A stretch of DNA of 16,044 bases, taken from the NCBI GenBank assembly GCA_016870675.1, contig VGAU01000012.1:1-16044 (forward strand), in the 5' to 3' direction. The notes below the pieces were generated by a model that saw only the letters and a program-made list of their open reading frames with translations, did not search any database and was not told where the DNA came from. The DNA is from Actinomycetota bacterium (GTDB lineage: Bacteria; Actinomycetota; Humimicrobiia; Humimicrobiales; Humimicrobiaceae). Of this stretch, positions 8,264 to 14,518 are shown one piece after another (the first letter of the stretch is position 1; the number at the start of each line of letters is the position of its first letter). A program made the position numbers and the translations under genes.

Positions 8264-8392
8264 TTTTTCTCCTGTATATTTAAAAAAAAATATATTTTAT
8301 AACTTTTAAGAATACATTCAGTATTAATAAATTAAAAACAACTATAAACAGGTCAGGAAGGAATATTAGCATCTTATTATTTGATTTTCAAG

Positions 8393-8427
8393 GTAAATAT
8401 ATAAGTAAATATATAAGTAAATAATAA
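8393..8427 (+). repeat. Short 12-bp tandem repeat
   Basis: GTAAATATATAA occurs twice in perfect tandem (8393-8404, 8405-8416), followed by a shortened third copy GTAAATAATAA (8417-8427). Looser GTAAATAG-like units continue to about 8470. This looks like slippage-prone AT-rich spacer sequence. Confidence 0.75.
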
Positions 8428-8493
8428 TAGCGGATAAAGAAGCAGGCAGATAAATAGGTAAATAGATAAACAATTAAAAATAAACAGGTAAGA

Positions 8494-8598
8494 ATGAGGC
8501 GGCAAAACGAACAAAAAAAAGCAGCACAGCCTGCTGTAAAAAAGGAATTCAGAGTAAAGTGGGAGCCTGAAACAATAAAGAAACAATTTTTAATTTAA
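8494..8598 (+). CDS. Possible 34-residue basic small protein (doubtful)
   Basis: An ATG-to-TAA frame of 34 codons upstream of fakA. The product begins MRRQNEQKKAAQPAVKK, followed by EFRVKWEPETIKKQFLI. It is Lys/Arg-rich at the N-terminus, then has a mixed segment with a Trp. Its amino-acid mix is less skewed than expected from random AT-rich spacer, and local GC is higher than on either side, which is the only support. The ribosome site is poor (AGGT a few bases before ATG). I do not recognise a family. It could be the remnant of a longer gene, since the frame stays open only back to a stop at 8467-8469. Confidence 0.25.
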   Translation: MRRQNEQKKAAQPAVKKEFRVKWEPETIKKQFLI

Positions 8599-8706
8599 AA
8601 AGTCTTAATTGGTGGAAAATAAATTAAGATGTTCAAATTATACAGCTAAAGAAATTGTTTTTATTTAGAAATAAGATAAATTTTAATATAATATTAACCT
8701 TATATT

Positions 8707-8712
8707 TATAAT
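8707..8712 (+). promoter_or_regulatory. Possible -10 box for fakA
   Basis: A perfect TATAAT ends 11 nt before the fakA ATG, so transcription would start only a few bases upstream of the start codon. No good -35 box lies at the usual distance, and the region is so AT-rich that the match may be chance. Confidence 0.3.
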
Positions 8713-8723
8713 TTAATCTTGAA

Positions 8724-10460
8724 ATGAGTAAGACTATGTTTTATGAAATAGATAACCAGGATTTAAAAAAAGTTATTGATATAATACTGGAAAATTTTAA
8801 GGAAAACGAAGAAAAAATTAATGATTTAAATGTGTTTCCTGTTCCAGATGGGGATACCGGTACCAATATGCTGTTGACTTTAAAGGCGATAAGAGAAGAG
8901 CTTTTAAAGCTTAAAAATTTTTCTGTAAAAAGTGTTCTGGAGAAAGCTTCATTTGGCGCATTAATGGGAGCCAGAGGAAATTCCGGTGTAATATTTTCTC
9001 AAATACTTAAGGGTTTTTTCGATATAATAATAAAAAGTGATAGTTTAAATCTGGATGTAATTAAAGAAGCGTTAAAATCATCCAGAGATTTGGCATATGA
9101 TTCTGTGCAGGATCCGACTGAAGGAACTATGCTTACCACTATGAAGGATATTTGCAAGCTTGTTGAAAATTTAGCCAATTATACTGATAAAATAAAACTG
9201 GTGGAGCTTCTAGACAGAATTATTTCCGAAACTGAAAAATCTGTTGAAAGAACTACTTTTCTCCTGCCGATACTGAAGAAAGCTGGTGTAGTAGATGCTG
9301 GAGCACAGGGTATTTTAGATATTTTGATTGGAGCCAAAAAGGCTTTAATTGAGATTAATAGTATAGAAGGCAGTTTAGAAAGAAATGTAAGTAAAGCAGG
9401 AAACGTATCTCCTATATCTGGCAGCAGTAAAAATAATAAATTAAGGAGTAATAGTCTAGATAAGGAATCTAAAGCATATGTTCCGCAAGCTGAGAGTAAA
9501 AGATTAAAAGAAGTAAAAATAAGTTATGAGATTAAATATACCTATTGTACGGAATTTATGGTAAAGGGCAGCAGGATAGATATAGAAAGATTAAGGGAAA
9601 GAATTGAAAGTTTTGGCGATAGTGCGATGGTGGTCGGAAATGAAAATCTTGCAAAAATACATGTGCACACAAATCATCCCCACAAGGTTCTGAGAAGAGC
9701 ATTAAGAGAAGGTACTCTTCATGACATTCAAATTAATAATATGGAAGATCAGAGGAAAGAAGCAGCAGGAGAAGCAGAACCGGTAGAAGAAAAGATGGAG
9801 GAAAGAAGAGCTCTGATAGTGGTGGCTAATGGTGATGGACTGGAAGGGATATTTAAAAGTATTGGTGTGGATATTATTGTAAGTGGTGGACAGAGTATGA
9901 ATCCATCAACTTATGATATAGTAAAGGCTATAAACAGCACAGAGGCTGTCGAGGTTATCATATTTCCAAATAATAAAAATATTATACTTACTGCAAACCA
10001 GGCAAAAAAAATTGTCAGGAATAAGAGTGTTTATATAGTGCCTACTAAAAACATTCCGGCTGGAATATCGGCAATACTGAGCTATAATCCTGATTCAGGT
10101 ATGGAAGAAAACAAGTATAATATGGAGGAAGCAGCCCAAAAGACCAAGAACGGGGAAATAACACAGGCAGTGAGGGATGCAAATCTTATGGTTGGTAAAA
10201 TAAAGAAGGGTGAATATATTGGTTTATCTGATGGCGAAGTAAGAGTAATCTCGAATAATGTTGTGGATGCGACTATAGACCTGGTAAGAGATATTGCAAG
10301 TTCAACTGAAGAGGTTATTACCTTTTATACCGGGAAAGATGCCATACCTGAAGATAATGAGATCATTAAAATAAAGCTTAAAAAATATTTTCCTAAAATG
10401 GATATAGAAATGCATAAGGGGGGACAACCCTTATATCCTTATATATTTTCAATAGAATGA
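8724..10460 (+). CDS. fakA: Fatty acid kinase catalytic subunit FakA (DAK2/DhaL-domain protein, YloV family)
   Basis: Phosphorylates fatty acids held by FakB (DegV family) to acyl-phosphate for phospholipid synthesis. The 578-residue protein has three parts. The N-terminal DhaL-like kinase domain (about 8-205) has LNVFPVPDGDTGTNM, with Mg-ATP ligands Asp42 and Asp44, GARGNSGVIFSQ (82-93) and VDAGAQGILD. After a Ser/Asn-rich linker (about 215-260) comes a middle domain with YCTEFMVKG and IHVHTNHPHKVL. The C-terminal domain (about 365-578) has the FakB-interaction-type motifs SGGQSMNPSTYDI, FPNNKNII and VPTKNIPAG. No Shine-Dalgarno precedes ATG 8724; a near-leaderless mRNA is possible. No fakB is in the window. 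PlsX, which interconverts acyl-ACP and acyl-phosphate, lies about 5 kb downstream. Confidence 0.93.
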   Translation: MSKTMFYEIDNQDLKKVIDIILENFKENEEKINDLNVFPVPDGDTGTNMLLTLKAIREELLKLKNFSVKSVLEKASFGALMGARGNSGVIFSQILKGFFDIIIKSDSLNLDVIKEALKSSRDLAYDSVQDPTEGTMLTTMKDICKLVENLANYTDKIKLVELLDRIISETEKSVERTTFLLPILKKAGVVDAGAQGILDILIGAKKALIEINSIEGSLERNVSKAGNVSPISGSSKNNKLRSNSLDKESKAYVPQAESKRLKEVKISYEIKYTYCTEFMVKGSRIDIERLRERIESFGDSAMVVGNENLAKIHVHTNHPHKVLRRALREGTLHDIQINNMEDQRKEAAGEAEPVEEKMEERRALIVVANGDGLEGIFKSIGVDIIVSGGQSMNPSTYDIVKAINSTEAVEVIIFPNNKNIILTANQAKKIVRNKSVYIVPTKNIPAGISAILSYNPDSGMEENKYNMEEAAQKTKNGEITQAVRDANLMVGKIKKGEYIGLSDGEVRVISNNVVDATIDLVRDIASSTEEVITFYTGKDAIPEDNEIIKIKLKKYFPKMDIEMHKGGQPLYPYIFSIE

Positions 10461-10471
10461 TTGCACTAGAT

Positions 10472-10477
10472 GGTGAT
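10472..10477 (+). promoter_or_regulatory. Ribosome-binding site supporting an ATT start for rsmD
   Basis: GGTGAT, complementary to the part of the anti-Shine-Dalgarno that pairs with GGTGATC, ends 5 nt before ATT 10483. The ATT is in register with the Met of the family N-terminus MRIIxG. The nearby ATGs (10470, 10476) lead to a stop after a few codons. Confidence 0.45.
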
Positions 10478-10482
10478 GAGCT

Positions 10483-11043
10483 ATTAGAATTATTTCTGGT
10501 AAATTCAAAGGTAAAAAACTAAAGCCTCCTTCGGATTATAAAATCAGACCCACTTTAGACAGTGTAAAAGAAAGTATTTTTAATGTTATTGGCGATAGAA
10601 TAGTGGGGTCAAATGTTTTGGACCTGTTTTCAGGAACAGGCTCACTGGGAATAGAATCTTTGAGCAGGAATTGTAATCTGGTATATTTTGTAGATAAAAG
10701 TTTTGAGTCAGTTAATCTCATAAAATATAATACCGAGTGTTTAAAAAATGACAGTAAAAAGTATAAAATAATTAGAAGTGATGTTTTTGAATTTTTGAAG
10801 TTTTATGAAGATTTAAAGTGGGATATAATCTTCTTAGACCCACCATATAAAATCGAAAGTGGTATAATGAAAAAAATATTCGATAATTTATCAGAAAAAA
10901 AAATTACCAGAGCTGATACCCTTATAATATATGAATATTTTTTTAAAAAGGATGCAAGTAAGGAAATAGAAAATTTGAGAAAAATTAAAGAATCGCATTT
11001 TGGAGATAAAAAAGTAATTTATCTCTCTCCTTATCAAATTTAA
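10483..11043 (+). CDS. rsmD: 16S rRNA (guanine-N2) methyltransferase RsmD, with apparent ATT start
   Basis: Methylates the 16S rRNA guanine corresponding to G966 in E. coli during small-subunit assembly. From 10483 the frame encodes about 186 residues, the usual size: (M)RIISGKFKGKKLKPPSDY, then IRPTLDSVKESIFN, SAM motif NVLDLFSGTGSLGIESL (from about 44) and catalytic DPPY (119-122). The conserved N-terminus is complete, but no ATG, GTG or TTG lies between the in-frame TGA at 10477-10479 and GTG 10603. A start at 10603 would remove about 40 residues including the family motif RPTxxxVKE. ATT 10483 occupies the Met position. Alternatives are a +1 frameshift from ATG 10476 (ATG AGC TAT TAG) or a one-base sequence error. 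It follows fakA by 22 nt and precedes coaD, the standard rsmD-coaD pair. Confidence 0.9.
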   Translation: MRIISGKFKGKKLKPPSDYKIRPTLDSVKESIFNVIGDRIVGSNVLDLFSGTGSLGIESLSRNCNLVYFVDKSFESVNLIKYNTECLKNDSKKYKIIRSDVFEFLKFYEDLKWDIIFLDPPYKIESGIMKKIFDNLSEKKITRADTLIIYEYFFKKDASKEIENLRKIKESHFGDKKVIYLSPYQI

Positions 11044-11059
11044 GAGATTGGATTGTTTT

Positions 11060-11554
11060 ATGGAAAAGATAGCACTATGCCCGGGTACTTACGATCCTAT
11101 AACCGAGGGGCACAAAGATATTATTAGCAGATGTTCAAAGATTTTCTGTAAAGTAATAATAGCCATATCAAGAGATACCAGAAAGAAACCTCTTTATACT
11201 ACAGAGAGAAGAGTTGATTTTGCAAAGAGGGCGCTAAAAAATCTAAATAATATTGAAGTGATTATATTTGAAGGGCTGTTAGTAGATCTTGCCAAAAGAG
11301 TAAAGGCAACGGTTATAGTCAAGGGTCTTAGAGCTATATCGGATTTTGAGTATGAATTCCAGATGGCGCAAATAAATAAAAAATTAAATCCGGAAGTAGA
11401 GACTATGTTTATGGTAACTAATCCTAAATTTGCTTATCTCAGTTCCAGTGCGGTAAAAGAAGTGGCCAGGTTTAAAGGCTGTATAAAAGGCTTGGTTCCA
11501 GAGGAAATAGAAAAAGATATAGTTGAAAGTTTTAATAAAAATATTTTTAATTAA
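11060..11554 (+). CDS. coaD: Phosphopantetheine adenylyltransferase
   Basis: Penultimate step of CoA synthesis: transfers AMP from ATP to 4'-phosphopantetheine, giving dephospho-CoA. The 164-residue protein is typical. Seen: the nucleotidyltransferase motif CPGTYDPITEGHKDII with the T/HxGH site (Thr15 to His18), VVKGLRAISDFEYEFQMAQIN (Arg/Glu contacts to substrates) and the C-terminal SSSAVKEVA (from Ser128). ATG 11060 aligns with the family start; an upstream in-frame TTG at 11048 would add four residues. It is directly downstream of rsmD. With CoaB at the left edge, two CoA steps fall in the window. Confidence 0.96.
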   Translation: MEKIALCPGTYDPITEGHKDIISRCSKIFCKVIIAISRDTRKKPLYTTERRVDFAKRALKNLNNIEVIIFEGLLVDLAKRVKATVIVKGLRAISDFEYEFQMAQINKKLNPEVETMFMVTNPKFAYLSSSAVKEVARFKGCIKGLVPEEIEKDIVESFNKNIFN

Positions 11555-11578
11555 AAAGAAATAGATAGGGAGAATAGT

Positions 11579-12040
11579 ATGGATGCAATTGAAATTGTGG
11601 ACCGGATTGAAGAGTTTCTCGATAAATGTAAAAGAATTCCATTTTCGTCCAATATAATTGTAAATGAAAATGAGATATACGACCTGTTGGATGAACTGAG
11701 GGATATACTGCCGGAAGAATTCAAGCAATCCAGATGGATTGTGAAAGAAAGAGAAAATATGATAGAGGAAGCAAAAAGGTACTCTGAAAGAATAATAAAG
11801 GAGGCAAAAGAAAAGGCAGAAATTCTGATTAGTGAAACCGAGATACTAAAAAATGCCAATAGAAAATCGGAGGAAATGATGTCTGCAGTAGAAGCAAGAG
11901 CAAGAACCATAAGGCTGGAGGCTGAGGATTATGCTGATGAAAAGCTGGCAAACATGGAAGCTGTATTGCATAAACTACTGACTGCAATTGAAAAAGGAAG
12001 AGAACAATTCAGAAGTACACTGAGTTCAGGCGATAAATGA
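11579..12040 (+). CDS. SepIVA/DivIVA-like coiled-coil protein
   Basis: A 153-residue, highly charged protein, start supported by GGGAG 7 nt upstream. The first about 50 residues form a compact domain (EIVDRIEEFLDKCKRIPFSS, then NEIYDLLDELRDILPEE). Residues about 55-140 form a long amphipathic helix or coiled coil rich in Glu/Lys/Ala (EAKRYSERIIKEAKEKAEIL; EARARTIRLEAEDYADEK). Such proteins between coaD and rpmF are often labelled ATPase or F0 subunit b-like, and in actinobacteria the comparable protein is the division factor SepIVA. I infer a DivIVA-like cytoplasmic scaffold in cell division or polar growth. There is no transmembrane segment, so it is not ATP synthase subunit b. The function is unproven, and the family call rests on remembered motif resemblance and location. 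Confidence 0.7.
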   Translation: MDAIEIVDRIEEFLDKCKRIPFSSNIIVNENEIYDLLDELRDILPEEFKQSRWIVKERENMIEEAKRYSERIIKEAKEKAEILISETEILKNANRKSEEMMSAVEARARTIRLEAEDYADEKLANMEAVLHKLLTAIEKGREQFRSTLSSGDK

Positions 12041-12046
12041 CATGAT

Positions 12047-12078
12047 AAATAATATTTATTGAATAAATATTATTTTTT
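12047..12078 (+). terminator. AT-only hairpin followed by T-run, possible terminator
   Basis: A perfect 13-bp inverted repeat (12047-12059 with 12063-12075, 3-nt loop TGA) made only of A and T runs straight into T residues to 12078, just after the SepIVA-like gene. The position suits an intrinsic terminator between this gene and rpmF, but the stem lacks GC pairs and may be weak. Confidence 0.45.
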
Positions 12079-12133
12079 GATATATTTATGTACTTGTGTT
12101 TATTTATAACAAGTTTGTAACAAAATATTCAGC

Positions 12134-12139
12134 AGGAGG
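12134..12139 (+). promoter_or_regulatory. Shine-Dalgarno site for the TTG start of rpmF
   Basis: AGGAGG ends 8 nt before TTG 12148, supporting initiation at TTG. The resulting N-terminus (M)GVPKRKTSKSRRDKRR is canonical for bL32. Confidence 0.75.
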
Positions 12140-12147
12140 ATATAATA

Positions 12148-12372
12148 TTGGGAGTTCCTAAAAGGAAAACATCAAAGTCTAGAAGAGATAAACGCAGGAC
12201 TCATGACCGCTTAAAAATAGTGAACATTGTTGAATGCCCCAGGTGCCATAGCAAAAAGATATCCCATAGAGTCTGTGAAAATTGCGGATATTACTCTGAG
12301 CATGAGATAATAATATTTGAAGAGAAGGGCAAAAAGAAAGAAAAGAAAGAAACAAAAGAAGCAAGCAAATAA
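12148..12372 (+). CDS. rpmF: Large ribosomal subunit protein bL32
   Basis: A 74-residue ribosomal protein. It opens with (M)GVPKRKTSKSRRDKRRTH, followed by a zinc ribbon with CPRC (Cys30, Cys33) and CENC (Cys43, Cys46) and the conserved HRVCENCGYY. It is therefore the zinc-containing form, like the bL28 here. It is somewhat longer than the usual about 60 residues because of a Lys/Glu-rich tail (EEKGKKKEKKETKEASK). Translation starts at TTG after a perfect AGGAGG. A hairpin-plus-T-run upstream suggests a separate transcript start, possibly leading into the acetate-CoA ligase gene 42 nt downstream. rpmF is normally followed by plsX; here two metabolic genes intervene. Confidence 0.95.
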   Translation: MGVPKRKTSKSRRDKRRTHDRLKIVNIVECPRCHSKKISHRVCENCGYYSEHEIIIFEEKGKKKEKKETKEASK

Positions 12373-12400
12373 AAGCGAGAGTGGACCGGAGAAATAGGAT

Positions 12401-12406
12401 TGGAGG
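12401..12406 (+). promoter_or_regulatory. Shine-Dalgarno site fixing the TTG 12415 start
   Basis: TGGAGG lies 8 nt before TTG 12415. The in-frame TTG at 12400 overlaps this site and is therefore unlikely to be the start. Confidence 0.65.
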
Positions 12407-12414
12407 TTTGTAAT

Positions 12415-14517
12415 TTGAGTTTGCGAAATTTTTTTTGTCCCGATTCTGTAGCAGTAATAGGAGCTGCCAGAGAAGAAGAAAAAGTAGGTCATATCATCCT
12501 TGATAATATAATAAATTCAGGATATAAAGGTAAGTTGTTTCCTGTAAACCCCAACGCAGATGAAATACACGGTATTAAATGTTATCACTCAGTCCTGGAT
12601 ATACCCGGTGATTTAGATCTGACTATAATAGCTATCCCCGTACAGTTTGTATTGCAGGTTTTAGAAGAGTGTTCAAAGAAAAATACGAAATGGTCTATAA
12701 TTATTTCAGCAGGATTCAAGGAAACCGGAATAGAAGGTACAAAAAGAGAAAGACAGCTGATCGAAAAAGCAAAGGAGTATGGGATTAGAATATTAGGACC
12801 TAATTGTCTGGGTATCATTGATACTGAATGCCCCATAAATGCCACTTTCACACCCAATATTCCTCCCATGGGTAAGATAGGTTTTATATCACAATCAGGT
12901 GCACTGGGCACTGCTATCCTGGATTGGGCGAAAACCAATAAGATTGGATTTTCAAAATTTGTATCATTAGGTAATAAAGCTGATATTTCAGAAAACGATT
13001 TGTTTGATGACTGGGAGAATGAGAAAGATACTGAGGTTATAACAGCGTATCTTGAAGGAGTGAAATACGGCAGGGAATTTATGAAAATATCTTCAAGAGT
13101 TTCTAAGAAGAAACCTATAATTGTTATAAAGTCGGGAAATACAGATGCCGGAGCCCGGGCAGTGTCATCTCATACCGGTACTCTTGCCGGTTCAGCCAGA
13201 GCTTATGAGGCAGCTTTTAAGCAGGCAGGAATAATAAGGGCTAATACCATAAGGGATCTATTCAATTATGCCACAGCTTTTTCATATCAACCATTGCCTA
13301 AAGGTAAAAAAGTTGCAATAATAACAAATGCAGGTGGTCCAGGTATCATGGCCACCGATGAATGTGAGAAAAACGATATATTGCTGGCCAGTTTGGAAAA
13401 AGAAACCATAGATGGTTTGAAGGAATTTTTGCCAGAAGCGGCAAATTTTTATAATCCTATTGATATATTAGGGGATGCACTGGCAGACAGGTACAAAAAG
13501 ACTCTGGAAGTGGTTATAAAGGATAATAATGTTGATGCGATAGTAATGCTGCTTACGCCACAGGCTATGACTCAACCTTACAGGACAGCCAGGGCAATTG
13601 TAGAAGTAATAGGTAAAAGTGGTAAAGATATTCCAGTAGCGGCCAGTTTTATGGGAGGTGCTGAAGTAAAAAAAGCTGTAAGATTTTTAGCTGAAAAAAA
13701 TATTCCAAACTTCGATATTCCAGAGGAAGCAATAGATACATTAAAAGTCATGATGGAATATACCGATTGGAAATCCAAAAAAGAATTCCCTATCGAGAGC
13801 TTTGATGTTGATAAGGAAAGTGTTGAAAGAGTATTTGGCAGGTGCAGGGCTGAAGGCAGATTGGAATTGGGAGAAATGGAAGCGAGAGAAATTCTTAAGG
13901 CTTACGGCATAAGAGTGCCTGAAGCAGAATTAGCAAGTGATATAGATGAAGCAAAAGAAATTGCAAAACGAATCGGATATCCGCTGGTACTTAAAATTGT
14001 TTCTCCTAATATTTTACATAAAACCGATGTTGGTGGTGTAAGGATTGGAATAGGTAGTGAAAAGGAACTGGAGGAAGATTATGACGAGATTCTTTTTCAT
14101 GTAAGAAAATATATACCTGATGCCAATATACGCGGTATTCTGGTTCAGGAATTTATTAAAGATAAAAAAGAAACTATTATCGGGATGAGCGAAGACCCGC
14201 AGTTTGGACCTATGATTATGTTTGGGCTTGGAGGAATATATGTTGAAGCACTAAAAGATGTTTCTTTCAGAATTGCTCCTTTAAGCAGGCAGATGGCTGG
14301 CGAGATGATAGAGGAAATAAAAACCACCAAGCTACTTAAAGGGACAAGGGGTGAAGATCCATCAGATATCGAAAGTATAATTGAAATCATTCTTAAAGTC
14401 TCCCAGCTGGTTATAGACTTTCCAGAAATAATAGAAATGGATATAAATCCTCTATTTGTAAAAAAACAGGGTGAGGGCTCTATAGCCGGAGATGCAAGAA
14501 TAAGAATAGGAGGTTAA
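12415..14517 (+). CDS. ADP-forming acetate (acyl)-CoA ligase, fused alpha-beta subunits
   Basis: Interconverts acyl-CoA + ADP + phosphate with acid + CoA + ATP, an ATP-yielding step of fermentation in archaea and some anaerobic bacteria. The 700-residue protein has the fused order. A CoA-binding Rossmann domain (about 1-130) has SVAVIGA, LFPVNPNADEI and AGFKETG. Succinyl-CoA-ligase-like domains (about 140-460) have LGPNCLGI, FISQSGALGTA and the phospho-accepting His253 in SSHTGTLAGS. A beta-type ATP-grasp domain (about 483-700) has YPLVLKIVSP and LHKTDVGG, where His535 is the second relay His. No acetyltransferase domain follows, so it is not a Pat/PatZ-type protein acetylase. The substrate (acetate or larger acids) cannot be told from sequence. 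Its stop is 1 nt before the ATG of the next gene, indicating an operon. Confidence 0.93.
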   Translation: MSLRNFFCPDSVAVIGAAREEEKVGHIILDNIINSGYKGKLFPVNPNADEIHGIKCYHSVLDIPGDLDLTIIAIPVQFVLQVLEECSKKNTKWSIIISAGFKETGIEGTKRERQLIEKAKEYGIRILGPNCLGIIDTECPINATFTPNIPPMGKIGFISQSGALGTAILDWAKTNKIGFSKFVSLGNKADISENDLFDDWENEKDTEVITAYLEGVKYGREFMKISSRVSKKKPIIVIKSGNTDAGARAVSSHTGTLAGSARAYEAAFKQAGIIRANTIRDLFNYATAFSYQPLPKGKKVAIITNAGGPGIMATDECEKNDILLASLEKETIDGLKEFLPEAANFYNPIDILGDALADRYKKTLEVVIKDNNVDAIVMLLTPQAMTQPYRTARAIVEVIGKSGKDIPVAASFMGGAEVKKAVRFLAEKNIPNFDIPEEAIDTLKVMMEYTDWKSKKEFPIESFDVDKESVERVFGRCRAEGRLELGEMEAREILKAYGIRVPEAELASDIDEAKEIAKRIGYPLVLKIVSPNILHKTDVGGVRIGIGSEKELEEDYDEILFHVRKYIPDANIRGILVQEFIKDKKETIIGMSEDPQFGPMIMFGLGGIYVEALKDVSFRIAPLSRQMAGEMIEEIKTTKLLKGTRGEDPSDIESIIEIILKVSQLVIDFPEIIEMDINPLFVKKQGEGSIAGDARIRIGG

Positions 14518-14518
14518 A

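Larger units (their letters stand above)
8264..8723. other. Intergenic region between divergent rpmB and fakA, about 460 bp
   Basis: Very AT-rich and low in complexity, this is the longest stretch without an assured gene. It must hold promoters for rpmB (minus) and fakA (plus). Visible contents are the rpmB ribosome site near 8270, an imperfect hairpin at 8334-8388, a 12-bp tandem repeat at 8393-8427, a possible 34-codon ORF at 8494-8598 with higher GC than its flanks, and a -10-like TATAAT at 8707-8712. In related gene orders an Asp23/YloU gene often stands here; I see no trace of it. Confidence 0.6.

Noticed and set aside
8377..8586. Minus-strand 69-codon frame with hydrophobic, Leu/Phe/Tyr-rich product
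   Set aside because: It is the reverse reading of A-rich repeats on the + strand, spanning the tandem repeat and the terminator-like hairpin; composition is an artefact of base skew, with no ribosome site or family resemblance.
11551..11910. Minus-strand 119-codon Ser/Ile-rich frame
   Set aside because: Antisense shadow of the coiled-coil gene; Glu/Lys codons read backwards give Ser/Leu/Phe runs.
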